Below are positions 28,290 to 42,195 of a stretch of 64,000 nt of DNA, one piece after another. The notes below the pieces were generated by a model that was given only the letters and a program-made list of their open reading frames with translations, was not told the DNA's origin and ran no database searches. Each line of letters begins with the position of its first letter. Position 1 is the stretch's first letter. The DNA comes from Branchiostoma lanceolatum (taxonomy: Eukaryota; Chordata; Leptocardii; Amphioxiformes; Branchiostomatidae): contig NC_089727.1 of NCBI RefSeq assembly GCF_035083965.1, positions 6,577,501 through 6,641,500 of the forward strand, read 5' to 3'. The position numbers and the translations under genes are program-made.

Positions 28290-29440
28290 ACGACAGCCGC
28301 CTGGCTTCACACCCCCGGCGTCACTTTCTTAGTACACCCGTGCCCATCTCGCCATGATTTATTCATGGCCGAAACTGATAACAAGAAACCAAGCTTGCTT
28401 CACCTCAAATGAGGATGCCTTGAAACGAAAACGAAGGAGGCTGAATATCTGTTTTTTACCTCCTTGAAGAAACTATATCTAACTTCTTTTATAAAATCAT
28501 GGTTTTATACACCCGTGCCCATTTCGGCATTATTTATTTATGAGTGAAATTGATAACAAGAAACCAAGGAGGTTGAATATATCATTATCTGTTATTAGCT
28601 TCCTTGAAAGAACTATATCTAACTTCTTTTATAAAATAAGTTCGTGGTGCCGTATTCTTAGTGTTGCATTGTTTGATAAATTTCTTGTTTATATCAAAGA
28701 TCCTCGGTTGCTTATACGTAAACATAGTCTGAAGCGAGCTTTTTTAGCAGGCTTACGGGTGTGCGTTTTGTTTCTTATCATGTGTTATTTTCTTTTTGTA
28801 TATCAGTTCTATGTGTAGCCTGGAATCAAGTCTTGTTTGCTTCAGCGTCCACTTCCAACGGTCGCTGCTTCGCCAGCAACGAGGTCAATGTCAACGGGCT
28901 TCACACCCCCGGCGTCAGTTTCTTAGTACACCCGTGCCCATCTCGCCATCACTTATTAATGGACTAAATTGATAACATGAAACCAAGGTTGTTGAATATC
29001 TCATTATCTGTTTTTAGCTTCCTTGAAAAAACTATATCTAACTTCTTTTATTAAAGCAGTTCGTTGTGCCGTATTCTTAGTGTGGCATTATTTTTGATAC
29101 GTTTCTTTTGCTTATCAATGATTCTCAGTTGCTTGTACGTAAGCATAGTCTGAAGCGAGCCTTTTTAGCAGGCTTACGGATGTGCGTTTTGTTTCTTATC
29201 ATGTGTTATTTTCTTATTGTATATCAGTTCTATGTGTAGCCTGGAATCAAGTCTTGTTGGCTTCAGCGTCCACTTCCAACGGTCGCTTCTCCGCCAGCAA
29301 CGAGGTCATGACGTCAATGGCAACGGGCTTCACACTCCCGGCGTCACTTTCTTAGTAGACCCGTGCCCATCTCGCCATCACTTATTCATGGATGACGTTA
29401 ATACCAATAGGCTACATCAAATCAAGGAGGTTTAAGTCAA
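28290..29440. repeat. Tandem repeat with 419-bp period
   Basis: AACTATATCTAACTTCTTTT occurs at 28471, 28611 and 29030, and CACCCGTGCCCAT at three further matching positions. The last two units are full and highly similar; the first is internally deleted. No consistent reading frame. Confidence 0.85.
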
Positions 29441-31758
29441 TATGATTTAATTCAACCTTGATCCAATTCAACCTTTTTTTAAAATAAAATCAGCAAGGAC
29501 ATTATATATAATGTCCTTGGGACCAGGCAGCTAACGGGCGGACGCCACAGTGGCGATACGCAGATAGATGTTTGGACTCAAGCAGAAATGTTAACATCGA
29601 AATAAGAATTCTGTCTAACTTTAAGTTAAGATATCACAAAACTTTATACATGTCTGAGCACTGTGTCTAGTTTTTTTTCTTTTTATTCGAGTAAGCTGGC
29701 AATACAGAAGTAGTTGTGGCGCGCTCAAGTTTACAAACTTTTATCAACGCCACCACTAAACATATATACACAGGACAGAAAAGTGGACAGATAAGAATAC
29801 AAAACTTGACTAACATGGTGCATTCACATATAACGAAATAATAATTTAGTGTCTAGTTTGTCCGTGGAGAGAAATTTAAAGTCCGATTTCTGTGCTAAAG
29901 CCTTCGGCAACGTGCGTCGGTCGATCAAAGCCGGTGGTGAGGCAGGACAAAAAGGTTTGATTGGTGCTAATTTGTGTCAGCTATCTAACGAGGCTCGTCA
30001 CTGGCTGACAATGGCCGCGCTGCACTTCCGTGTGAAGACTTCAAAGGCTGGGCACGCGGCTAATTACGATAAGCGGCGATGCGCGCGTACCTGCCTTCTT
30101 CTGCAATGTGCGCCGGTGACAACTACATGCATTTTTCATCATTTATAGTCAATGATAGCCCTGCTAATTAGAACCTCTACCAAATATCAAACTGATTGAA
30201 ACCTCCTTGCAAATATCAAGCTTTTAACTTTTCACCAATTAGACAAGTATACAAGTAAAACCAGGTTCACACTTCAACTCAGGACCCGACCGGGCTATTT
30301 GCGGGAACAAAAAATAAAAGTGAATGTAAGAAATATGCAAAGATCATGCTTATGACTATTTGTTTCACGTTTTGTGTGTTTTGTTGTCTTTTATATCATA
30401 CTTGCCGTTCTTGCAAACAGCCTAGTCGGCCGCCGGTTTGAAAATGAGACCCTGGTATGTGTTATAGCTAGATTTTTAGTTTAGTTGGTAAGTTTTATAT
30501 TTCAAGAATTGCATTGACAATTCAACATTCGAATGAAGACCTTTACTGTTACAAAGCTACAGTGTTTTTTTTTTAAACAAATTTGCCGTCCATTTGATCA
30601 CACCTCAGCGGAAGTTGAAAACGAGCGTGAAAAATGAATCATGACCAGCCACTCCACGTAATCAATTAATCAGAAAGAAGAAATGATTCAATTCCCTTTT
30701 TTAAAAGAAATATTTGCTATTTAATCAAGATTTAAAAATTTGTCTTATCTCCAACCGTGCTCGTGACAATTTTTTTAACGTTTGTGCGTTTTTTTTTAAA
30801 TCTTACTTTTCAAGTTCCGGCAAACTGCCCGGCCGGGTACGCAGTTTGGAAATGTGACCTTGGCATTTGAAAGCGGGCACTATCAGAAATCAAGGAGGTT
30901 TTATAATAGACGTATATTTGTATATAGAAACGCAGAAGAGGCCGCAAAAGATTATCAGAATAACCTCTGACCGACTCATCCGCTTATAAAGATTTAAAGC
31001 AGAAACACCTATCCACGCGCCGCTCAGTCGCCTGAAGAAGATTATCTAAGCCCAAATTGATTTTGAGTCCGTAAAATAAATTCTCACTTCCACGCGAACA
31101 CGTGGATTAACCGGCCTGAATTCAATTACAGCAGCCAGGCCAATTTTTCACACCTACGCGAAACACCATATGTTTTTGTTCGCGGTTGGCCTTTTCACAG
31201 CTTCAGTGTAAATTTTCGATGCCCCGTGCGCGAGGACGGCGGGGTTTGTTGGCACAAGTCCGTTGGTGGGGGCACGGTGCAAGTTGGGCCTCGCCGAGAT
31301 GTGTCAAGTCGCAGCGGTGCCCTTTGTAGCACGTCGGCCCCTTTGACAATTAGCTCCTCGTTAGAGTCGTGAAACATATAGACAGAAGGAAAAAATCCGG
31401 TTAACCGTTAGGATAAACGGCGAAGTTCACCATCAAAGGAGGTCAGCTTTTTTACTAACTAGACATGTAGTCAATGTATGTACCTTTTCCTTGGACTGAG
31501 TGAAGTTGGTCTACTCTACGTAAAAGCCTCTACCCTCGCTGAAGTTTGTTCTGTCCCATCTCAAAAAACAAACCCCCAAGTTTGAAGTTCAAGGAAAGAC
31601 CTCCTTGGTTGAAGTGAGTAGAAAATTAATCGTACGCATGTGCCTTGGATATGAGCTTCCGTGTCTGGACGTTGCTTGAAATAGTACATAAGATGATGAC
31701 TGTGTCGGAGTGTTTCCTCGATAGAACTTTGTAAAAACATCGGTTCGTTCCTCACGCC

Positions 31759-31916
31759 TAGTCTCCAAGCAGACCTACGGGTTGGCAAAGACCGTATCCA
31801 ACAGGCAGAAGGAGTTTTTATAGCCAACCCAAGTCTCATAGCTTGGGTTGACTATAAAAACTCCTTCTGCCTGTTGGATACGGTCTTTGCCAACCCGTAG
31901 GTCTGCTTGGAGACTA
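31759..31916. mobile_element. Near-perfect palindromic TIR element with 9-bp target-site duplication
   Basis: The 158-bp element has 73-bp arms starting TAGTCTCCAAGCAGACC. Flanks CCTCACGCC are identical at 31750-31758 and 31917-31925. It lies about 230 bp upstream of the zinc-finger TATA box. Confidence 0.9.
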
Positions 31917-32148
31917 CCTCACGCCCGCTTCAGAAAATAAAGGAGTTTTTAGAGAGACCAATCTGTACGGAAGCTTTCAAAGGCTTCCGCCACTCCTTTC
32001 ACACCTATTGCCCAACAAGGTGGCTTCAAAGCGCCCGACCGCCGCTACTGATATTCAAATGTCTGAGGTTGAAGACACAGACACGCCAAGCGAGCACGCA
32101 CACAGATGCGCCATCACTCCTCTGGTAGGTGTGAAGTGTATGATCGGG

Positions 32149-32184
32149 TATATAACCGATAGCGACAGCGTCGTGCCATCAGTT
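32149..32184 (+). promoter_or_regulatory. TATA box and initiator of the zinc-finger gene
   Basis: TATATAA at 32149-32155 is followed 32 bp later by an initiator-like TCAGTT (A at 32181). This is the classic spacing, and the first ATG lies 35 bp further on. The implied 5' UTR is about 35 nt. Seen directly; function is inferred from spacing. Confidence 0.7.
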
Positions 32185-32215
32185 CAGAACACCAGCAATC
32201 ACTCGACCATACAAG

Positions 32216-34351
<2,136 letters not shown>

Positions 34352-36030
34352 CGCTTGTAAGAATAGTAGGACACTGCTACAATAGAAGACAGCAAAATTG
34401 TTTTCTCCGACTGTAATTGCGTAAAACGATTACATAATGTGACGTGGAGCGACTCAGCTCCTATGCTACTGAGCCAAGACGAGGTCTGTTGCTGGTAAAA
34501 ACCAGACTGAAGACCGGCTGACAGCCACGAGCAAAGCTGCAAAATGCAGTACCGCTTCGGGCAGCTAGGAGACGTTTCTGACAAGCTAGCTTGACAACTT
34601 CCAGTCCTTCGGACGGAAGAGCAGTTATCGCTAAAGCGTCCTCACTTTATTTTTCGTCAAAATCATTCGAATTGAAATAGAATAATGAAAAATACTATAA
34701 GAAGATTATGACCTAGAGAAACAGTGAATCTCTAGCAGCAAAAATGTATTAGAAAATTGCAAAATTGGACCGAAAATTGTTCCCATGTCTGTTTTGCCAC
34801 TTTTGACGAATATTGACAGAAAACGTTTGTTACAATGTGTCTACTGGTGCACTTTCAAAGATTTTGATCAAAACCACAGTCGTTCAAAAACAATGCCTAC
34901 CTATTGTCTACAAAAAAGGTATTCAAGTATATTGATGACAAGTGTATTGCTATTTAAGTACCGAAAAAGTGTGGTACGTAGGTACAGAAAAAATAATGAT
35001 GTACGAAATCGTCCTAAGGAGAACCCCCCCCCCCCCCATTTTTGATAGCTTCCTAAAACATCCCCAAGTCATTAAATGTAAGCATAATTGTGCAAGTAAT
35101 TGTGCAAAGTACGCTACCAGTTGTGTAAGCATAGAAAAAAATAGCAGAAATGTTGTCCTTGCAATCAGTACCTACATGAATATGTACATTGAAATGCTAA
35201 ATGTTGTGATGTAAGAGCTTTTCACCATGTTTTTGCTAATGTACCGTAGGTTTGGGAAATGTTGTGCCCATGTTCCTCCAAGGACATTATGTCCTTGGTT
35301 CCTCTCAACATTCTAATTCAGTATGTGAGAGAGGGAAATTGTCGTTATATAAGATGTTTATTGTGAGAGATTATTCCAACGTGACACACGTATGTACCAT
35401 CCTGTGTGTACGTTCAAACTGAATTTCCACAATAAAACACCTCTTTCCCACCACACTGTTGCGCCTAGTTGTTTGTCATTTCTTTGAAAAATGGTACAAT
35501 AGTTTATGGGAAGTTTCATGTATACTAGAAATAGTGTAGATACTAGGAATACTCGTAGTTTACGACACTTCAACCCTTGAAGAGTTATCTCCAATCAAAT
35601 GTAGAAAGGCAAAATTGTAACGTTTTTCAAGCTTCCTGTTTCGCTGTTCCGCAAAACCGGGAGATTGAGAAACTTTACGATTTTGCTATTCTACATCTGC
35701 TTTGAGATAACTTTTCAAATGTTGCTTGGGGATTACTTGAAAAGGGGTTGACGCGCTGTCTGTTCAAACGTGTGAAAACACTGTGACTAATGTATGCCAA
35801 CCACCTCCCAGAGCTTTGTTTGCATTTTCGAGTCATTGGCGCATCAGTAAAAGGGAGATAAGGGAACGTGATTGGGATAGTAATGTGTAACAAATTGACT
35901 GGTCACCTGTAACTTCTTGACAGAGGGTGACATAAACACAAAGATAGATTCTTACTGGAAATTGGATACTCTTTCTGTTTGGCTTATTGAGAAGACACCT
36001 GTTAGTTTGACATATGGTAGTAAGACCTAC
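34352..36030 (+). other. Zinc-finger gene 3' UTR with poly(A) signal, then short intergenic DNA
   Basis: No further coding sequence follows the TGA. AATAAA at 35431-35436 fits the end of the zinc-finger transcript (3' UTR about 1.1 kb, AT-rich, with a run of C at about 35026-35038). A short palindrome containing AAGGACATTATGTCCTT is at about 35280-35297. Between 35460 and 36030 no gene is recognised, but the last exons or 3' UTR of the minus-strand gene at 36-37.5 kb may lie here, making the two transcripts convergent. Confidence 0.5.
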
Positions 36031-37483
36031 CTGCTGTCGTCGTATTCTTGGCTGGCTTCTCGGTCGTTGTTACCACTGAAGTCCGTTCGACGTGAACTAA
36101 AAGGACAAAATTGAAGAAAAGAGACAAGTGAGAGTTTTCCTTATGATTAGCTACGGACTGGGTTTGTTAACGTTCTACTTTGATCACTAATTTGTGATTT
36201 TCTTACATGTACATCGATATCGGCGCAGAACAAAATCGAAGAATTTCATACTGTACATGTGTCGCATGATGTCAACTAGATATAGACACAGCCAAACGCC
36301 GTAAATGCTTGTGTAGACTGCTGAACCAAGGATGTTAATCTCATAGTTGGAACGAATCCTATAACAGTTACTATAAAGTGTAGAATGGTGAAGCCCTTTG
36401 CACCTCTTCACATTATTTGAACACGTCCTTTCTCGTCAGCAATTCGGTCAAACATTGGAAGAATGTACGAAGGTCGTTCCAACCAGTATTAACGTTAACT
36501 GTACTCTGTCCTCTCGTATTTGTTCTAAGCTTGTGGGACAAGTACATACCGCTTTACAACTAAGTAACATTTGGCAAGCCAGGAATACGTATATATACAA
36601 GTAGCTTCACTTAAGCCTACCTGGACGACGAAAAGCGGACGTGTTGATCCTTTCTGTTCTTCCCGTCCATTTTGTCAGTGTTTGCTGATCCCCAGGCGTC
36701 TCTGACTGAACATACCAACGTGGGTTTTCTCTGCTTGGATGCCTCTCTAAGTGACGGCGATTTGCGCACGTCATTCCTCGGGAGAGAGGCAGCAGCACTG
36801 CCCTGCCCGACAAACTGGTCACGCCCATCTTGTAACTGATTTCCTGCGACGCGTTTCACGCCGCCAGTTGGCGTGGATTTCGCGTCGGTTTCCTCCAACA
36901 AAACGACGTCCTGTTTAACATTGCTTGGCAATGTTTTCCTGCTCTCGACCTCACAGGGAAAACTTACTGAAGGTGTCTGAACCTCTTGTTCCTCAAAACT
37001 ATGCGCGTGGGTAAGATACTCCACCCGTAGCACCGACTCTTGACTGCTGTTAGGTGTAACTATGTCATCCCGCGATGGCGACCACGTAGAAACACTGTTC
37101 TTCTCATCTCTGGCGCTTCTTTTCTTACCCTTCGCGCTCTGCACAGACCTTTTCCTGCCGGATTTCTTCCGTTTCACCGAAGTCGAAGAGGTTGTTGATG
37201 TGTCTACATGTTTATGCACGGATGATTTGGACGGAGCGCTGTGTGAACTGCTGCGACACTTCTTGTGATGGCTGCTCTGTCTCCTGCTGGACGGAGGCCG
37301 GGTGATGCTGGAGGAGGGACGGGTCCCGTCACCTCTGTGTACGGAGTGTGTGGAGCGACCTTTCCGCTTTTTCCTGGCCCTGCCGCCGGTGGCCGACTCG
37401 GCGCCGGTAAGGGACACCACCGACGCTGGTTGCTTACCCTTTGCGTCCCCTGCCTTCTTGTCCGATCCACTGTAGCTCTTCAT
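36031..37483 (-). CDS. Orphan basic Ser/Lys-rich protein (2 exons seen)
   Basis: Exon 1 is 36621-37483, starting at an ATG that reads MKSYSGSDKKAGDAKGKQ. Exon 2 is 36031-36096, with donor AG/GTAGGC and acceptor TTTTAG, joined in frame. About 309 residues. The protein is rich in Ser, Lys, Arg and Thr, with nuclear-localisation-like clusters (RARKKRKGRS, KRKKSGRKRS), an acidic-hydrophobic middle (VLLEETDAKS) and a polar acidic end (SGNNDREASQEYDD). It is predicted disordered and probably nuclear. No family was recognised. Exon 2 ends at a good donor (CAG/GTAGGT), and reading through meets TAG one codon later, so the gene either ends there or continues to an unseen exon to the left. The long, clean, spliced frame argues for a real gene. 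Confidence 0.65.
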
Positions 37484-38040
37484 GTCAACCAACAGGCTAA
37501 GTACTCGATAGAGCCACCAGTCACAGGAGCTAGAATGATAACAATCGCTTTGCCGTTAAGCGTTGATCATTACAGCCAGTTTTCTGGAGATGTGAAGTTT
37601 GCTGTTCGTTCCTAGCCTCTGGACGTGATCGTTACCAAGGGACGTCTGAGATTGAAATACACAAATAAGGACGCTCCAGAACAACACCGGCATTACACGC
37701 GTTCCGTTCTGAGATTTCTAGTTCTACACTGACACACTGCTACCGTTTGGTATTAATCCGACACACTGTGGCTCTCCATCTTCAACAACAGGCTATATAA
37801 CTACTGAATAAAATCACCTGTCACAGGCGCTAGAATGATCACAAGAAGAAGCTTTGCCGTTGATTATGAAGATAGCCAGTTTCCGGAGATGTGAAAATTC
37901 ACCGTGCGTTCCTAACGTCTGGGCGTGACAGTTACCAAGCGACGTCTGAGACGGAAACACACAAATAAGAACGCTCTAGAACAACACCGGTCTTACGCAC
38001 TCAGTTCTGGAACAGATTTCTACACAATCCTCACTGCTAG
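37484..38040. repeat. Tandem duplication of about 300 bp upstream of the orphan gene
   Basis: Two diverged copies lie head to tail, about 37490-37740 and 37785-38030. Shared landmarks are CAGGCTA at the start, GCTTTGCCGTT, GGAGATGTGAA, GACGTCTGAGA and AGAACAACACCGG. The copy nearest the gene includes its 5' flank, so the duplicated unit probably carries promoter or 5' UTR sequence. Confidence 0.8.
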
Positions 38041-38561
38041 CCCGTTTGTTACTAATACATATGTATTGTTGTCTTGGAAATAAAACATACAAACACTCAT
38101 TCAGCAACGGACCAAACGGCCAAGGCTTGAGAGTTGCCTAACGCCAGGCTGGGTTATGTGGATGCCATGCCAACGAACAGCGACACGACTATGGGTAATA
38201 AATCATTGAGATCGGCCGGTCTTACCAACAAGAAGAACCACTAAGGTGACTCCTGGAACCGGCATGTTACACTCGACATTGCAAGGTCGTTTTATACTAT
38301 ATGGTAAATGAGTAATTCATTGTCTTTATGAAAGACCTTTGTTGTATATTCATGCTGTTTCAAGCTAAGTACAGGTCATGGTGATAGAGCAGAAGCACAA
38401 TCACAGTGATATAAACATGTGGTATATTACTACCTCTACAATGACTAATGAATACTAAATTTAGTATGTACATGTACCATATTTAAGAAAAGAATGGATG
38501 ACAGACTCAATACCACAAAGGTTCAGGGATGTTTTAATGTCATCTCATCTCCGGTTAATGA

Positions 38562-38898
38562 TAGCCTAGTATCCATCCTACTGCAGGTCTGTTTGCTACT
38601 GCGATTGCTTCCATGCAAAATACTAGTAGTCTGGCACCTATGATTTTAGAAACAATTAGAATTTGAACATTCACTTAAAATACAGCCATGAGTTCTGATT
38701 GGCTCCAAGTCGCTTGTAACAGCAAGTTAATGGGGTTCGAACAGGCCTTCGGAGGCTTGACCCCATTGACTGCTTATGAAAAATATTTGAATCCTGAAAT
38801 GATACAGGAGGTATGGACCAAAGGTTTCAATGGGGATGGGGGCCAGACTGTTCTGTACAGGAGTGAACTGGAGCTAGAACAGGATGGATTCCAGGCCA
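38562..38898. mobile_element. 337-bp TIR element, copy 1
   Basis: Ends TAGCCTAGTATCCATCCT and AGGATGGATTCCAGGCCA. Flanked by GTTAATGA on both sides. Same length and partly the same interior (GAGTTCTGATTGG, CTGGAGCTAGAACAGG) as 46295-46631. Confidence 0.8.
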
Positions 38899-39017
38899 GT
38901 TAATGATAAACAGCAGACAGGTTGTCAGACCAGGACTTTGATATTCGTAAAAAAATCATATGGTTACGGTACTGTACAATACAACATGACACTATTTCAA
39001 AGGGTTAACGTTGGATG

Positions 39018-40889
39018 TTATCCAGTTTCCATAGGTTCTGTGTTCTCTGTTGCCTGGTTCATCTTGTATTCCTCAACTGCACCCTGCAGAAAAGGAAACA
39101 TAATTGGTCAGTGAAATTAGTCTAGATCATAGATGAACTTTCATTTGAATAAAAGGATATCTGTTGATTGCTTACCTCAAAGGTGTTGAGGACATGTTCA
39201 CACAAGGCGTTCAATTCTGTTAACCCTCGTCTGAGAATGTCTGCAGCCGGAGGACCTGATATGGCAAATAACATAGGTTATGGGAGGTTCTTTCATAGAT
39301 ATCTCATTAGGTAAGGCTTTTTTTTCACAATTAGATCGTCCCTTAGATGATCTACTCTTTGTCAACTTCTCTGCAATTTGGTTTTTATGGTGCCGTGGAT
39401 ACAAATTTATGACAGGATGCTCATGACAAAAATAAAAGGTAACAGTCTGGTACCTCTGCTCTGTATTCTGAGGTTGATTTTATGTTCGGATGGATGAGGC
39501 ACACTGTAGCCACAGAAGTCCACATCAGGGCTGAAAGTAAGACAAAATAAATTTCTAGACCTGTATCAACATAGTAGATCTATCAGGGCAAATAATAGAC
39601 CACCAATTTTCAATTATTACCAATTCTTAATTATCAGACATGACATTGAGAACAAGAATAAACATGAATAGCAAAGTTCTTTATCAACAACCAAGTATTT
39701 ATTTACACAAGCCGATGTTTTGATGACTGTCATTTTCATCAGGGCAATACTGACTGGTTCACAGTGCATTAAAACTAGGTGTTACTGCTAACAATTTTCA
39801 CAACATTGTTAGGAGTAACACCTAGCTTCAGTGCACTGCTATTCAGTCAGTAACCAACCTGATGAAATTATTCATGGTAGAATAAACATGACAGCACACT
39901 CACTCTCACGCACTCTAGATCTCTCCCATAGCTTTGTCAGCCGTAGGGGCAGCAGGAGACCAAAGTTACACAAGGCAGGATCCCTTGGAGGATCTGACTT
40001 ACACCCCCCCCCCCAACACTGTCACACACACAGACACCCCCTGCAAAGAATTCAGACCATTCCTAATGGGCTACACAAGGCAGAATCAATCCCAAAGTGT
40101 AAGTTTATCACTCCTCTGGATTAAGGAAACATCTCAGAACAGGACTGTGCCAGGTAAATGCCGACGAGCACTACTCAGTACCTACTTTTTCATGATCATG
40201 TATCTGAGGGCGTTCCCCAAGGTGTGGTCCTCGTCGTGAAGGACAAACGTCTGACACGACTCATCACTGTCCAGGGTCTGCACCTGTGGACATACATGAT
40301 ACAGACAGGAATCATCATCATCTCATCATAGTCTCCTGCTGGGGTGGGGGTCATTAACCTCCGCCCGAGAGCTTGCGTAAACACAGGCTAGATGCAGAGG
40401 TGTTATACACAAAAATATAAAAGAAACATCCTGACAATAATGCCAAAAAGTTCTAATTGACAAGATGCCAAAATATCTTATTTTATTGACACTAGCCTAG
40501 GAACAGCCTGTCAATAGTGCCCAAATGATTTTATTGACAGGTACATCCTGTCAATAGTTCCAAATCCTGTCAACAGTGCCATGTCTTATTGACGGGAACA
40601 TTCTGTCAACAAGTCTTATAAAATTGGTTAAAATCGCAAGTTACAACACGTTACTATTATTCACGTGCACAGGAGCAAGCATGCGTGGGGAGGGGGGGCA
40701 TTTCTGTGTCCCTTTCACCGACTTGTATCTAAATAGATATACATAGATCACTACTCACTTTACTCTTAAAACTTAGAGTCAACAATAGGTACCATACAAA
40801 AAGCTAGAAAGGTATTTATGACCCAAGCCGTCCCAAGGAAAAAGCTTTGTACAAACCACTTCCAACTTTTTCTTCTGCTGCTCAGCCAT
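39018..40889 (-). CDS. POLR1D: DNA-directed RNA polymerases I and III subunit RPAC2
   Basis: Exons in transcript order: 40857-40889, 40186-40283, 39454-39530, 39176-39255, 39018-39083; phases agree and the product is 117 aa (human about 133). It begins [20 protein letters not shown]. It carries the diagnostic RPAC2/Rpb11-type dimerisation core [19 protein letters not shown], then [20 protein letters not shown] and a C-terminal helix ([20 protein letters not shown]). RPAC2 pairs with RPAC1 (POLR1C) as the alpha-like heterodimer that nucleates Pol I and Pol III assembly, so it serves rRNA, tRNA and 5S synthesis in the nucleus. The first donor, G/GTTTGT, is weak but gives the right frame and matches the human junction region. 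The gene is divergent from VAMP7, with ATGs 1.3 kb apart. Confidence 0.95.
39762..39838. repeat. Inverted repeat in the RPAC2 3' to intron region
   Basis: The arms CAGTGCATTAAAACTAGGTG and CACCTAGCTTCAGTGCACTG pair with few mismatches. Flanking GGGCAATACTGACTGGTTC also occurs at about 43562, so this belongs to a dispersed family. Confidence 0.55.
40430..40625. repeat. Degenerate minisatellite in RPAC2 intron 1
   Basis: The motif TTGACAG.....CCTGTCAATAGTGCC recurs four to five times at irregular spacing of roughly 25-45 bp, often ending in GTGCC or TTCC. Copies are imperfect. It lies wholly inside the intron between RPAC2 exons 1 and 2. Confidence 0.6.
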
Positions 40890-41102
40890 TTTGAAAGATA
40901 GCTGCCTGTCCTCCTGTGTAGTTGATGCCTGTCCAAATTATGGAAGCCAAATTAGCTCAGTCGTTTGAACAGAGTTCACTTAAAACGAAATAATGTAATC
41001 AAAATAAATCTATCTTTATCCATAGAAGTAGTTTTCGCAGCATCTTAGAGTGAATACCGCTAAATACGCAGATATAAATGATCAGGCAGTATATATGTAA
41101 TG

Positions 41103-41351
41103 TCAAACAGCTAAATGTACGAAGGCCCCAGGGCAGTCATATGACTTCAAAACATCGTCATCTTGCTGCGTGCGGAAGGAGTCACGAAGGTTTGTCCCGC
41201 TTTTCTCCTTTTTTGACGCCGACTGGTTCTTGTTAGTCCTGCTATATTGTGTCGTACACCCTTGTGTAGACTGAGGGTTATCTTGGTCGTTCAATGTACG
41301 GCCATTTTGTCTGCTGCCGGTAAAAATTGTCCCACAGACAGATCTAGACAT
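41103..41351 (-). CDS. Uncertain small ORF between RPAC2 and VAMP7
   Basis: An ATG-started open frame of 82 codons (MSRSVCGTIFTGSRQ...) lies about 200 bp upstream of the RPAC2 start, on the same strand. The composition is polar (Gln, Asn, Ser, Lys), with no recognised domain and no clear donor inside. It may be a separate small gene, an upstream exon of RPAC2, or chance. Kept only because of its position in the shared RPAC2/VAMP7 promoter region. Confidence 0.22.
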   Translation of the reverse strand: MSRSVCGTIFTGSRQNGRTLNDQDNPQSTQGCTTQYSRTNKNQSASKKEKSGTNLRDSFRTQQDDDVLKSYDCPGAFVHLAV

Positions 41352-42195
41352 GACGGTGTTTTCAGCACGCACAAGTGACGATGAGTCAGAGTCTGGTATA
41401 AAATTGTTTTTACACGAGTAACTTAATTGATCATTTCATGAAGGCTGAAAACTGAAAATTGTGTCGAACTTCTGGAAAAGTAAACTGACAAAACAACATC
41501 GTTGTTCCTGTTGAGGCAACGCCAAACTGGTTAGGGTCGGATTCGGACAAACACGAAAATTTATGCCAGAAACTGATGAGAAAGCAGAAGTGAAACTTCT
41601 AAACAAAGCAACTTCCTTGTATACAACTTATTTTAAAGTCTAACACTTTTAGACAGAGCTGTGCCAGGTATACTCATCGTCTCTGCAAGGACGAAAACAG
41701 CAATGCTAAATATACATGAATATCATGCAACTGTATTGCAACAACATTATACAGCATTGAAAACCCTATAACTACTAGTAGTTATTTGAGTCCTTTGTGT
41801 CGGGAGCGGCTGCAGAATAGAGTTTAAGAACTCCATATACCTCACGGTGATGACTTGGCTATGGACAATGGACCATGATTACCGGATTATCCAATCAATA
41901 CTAGAACACAGACTCCTACGCGCACAGCTCTCCCCATTACCAGAATATTCATCGTTATGAATGTGGGCTATTAAAGGAAGAAGAAGTTATAAGTATAACC
42001 TTAATCTTTACAGATCTGTTGGGAGTTGGAATGTGTGAAGAAGGTACGACAAGCTTATATATCATGATTATGATGTAAGACAGGCTATTGGTAGGATGTT
42101 CCAGTCAACAACCACACCAATAATGTAATCATAACGACATTGCATGACTGTTGAACAACATACTGAAGTTTTCCCCCCATGTTCTCTCCAGCACC

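Larger units (their letters stand above)
24774..32140. other. Intergenic stretch between the WDR gene and the zinc-finger gene
   Basis: No convincing coding exon was seen on either strand over about 7.4 kb. It contains fold-back and TIR elements (25152-25269, 25626-25710, 26849-26917, 27735-28072, 31759-31916), a LINE-like 3' tail near 27803-27870, a 419-bp-period tandem repeat (about 28290-29440), and AT-rich unique-looking DNA at 30.2-31.4 kb that could carry regulatory sites of the zinc-finger gene. Short open frames here lack splice or homology support. Confidence 0.7.

Noticed and set aside
28290..29440. CRISPR-like array
   Set aside because: Units are about 419 bp with no short constant repeats and unique spacers, and the DNA is clearly eukaryotic.
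29849..30148. 99-codon plus-strand ORF in the intergenic region
   Set aside because: No homology, splice sites or neighbouring exons; its length is within chance expectation for this composition.
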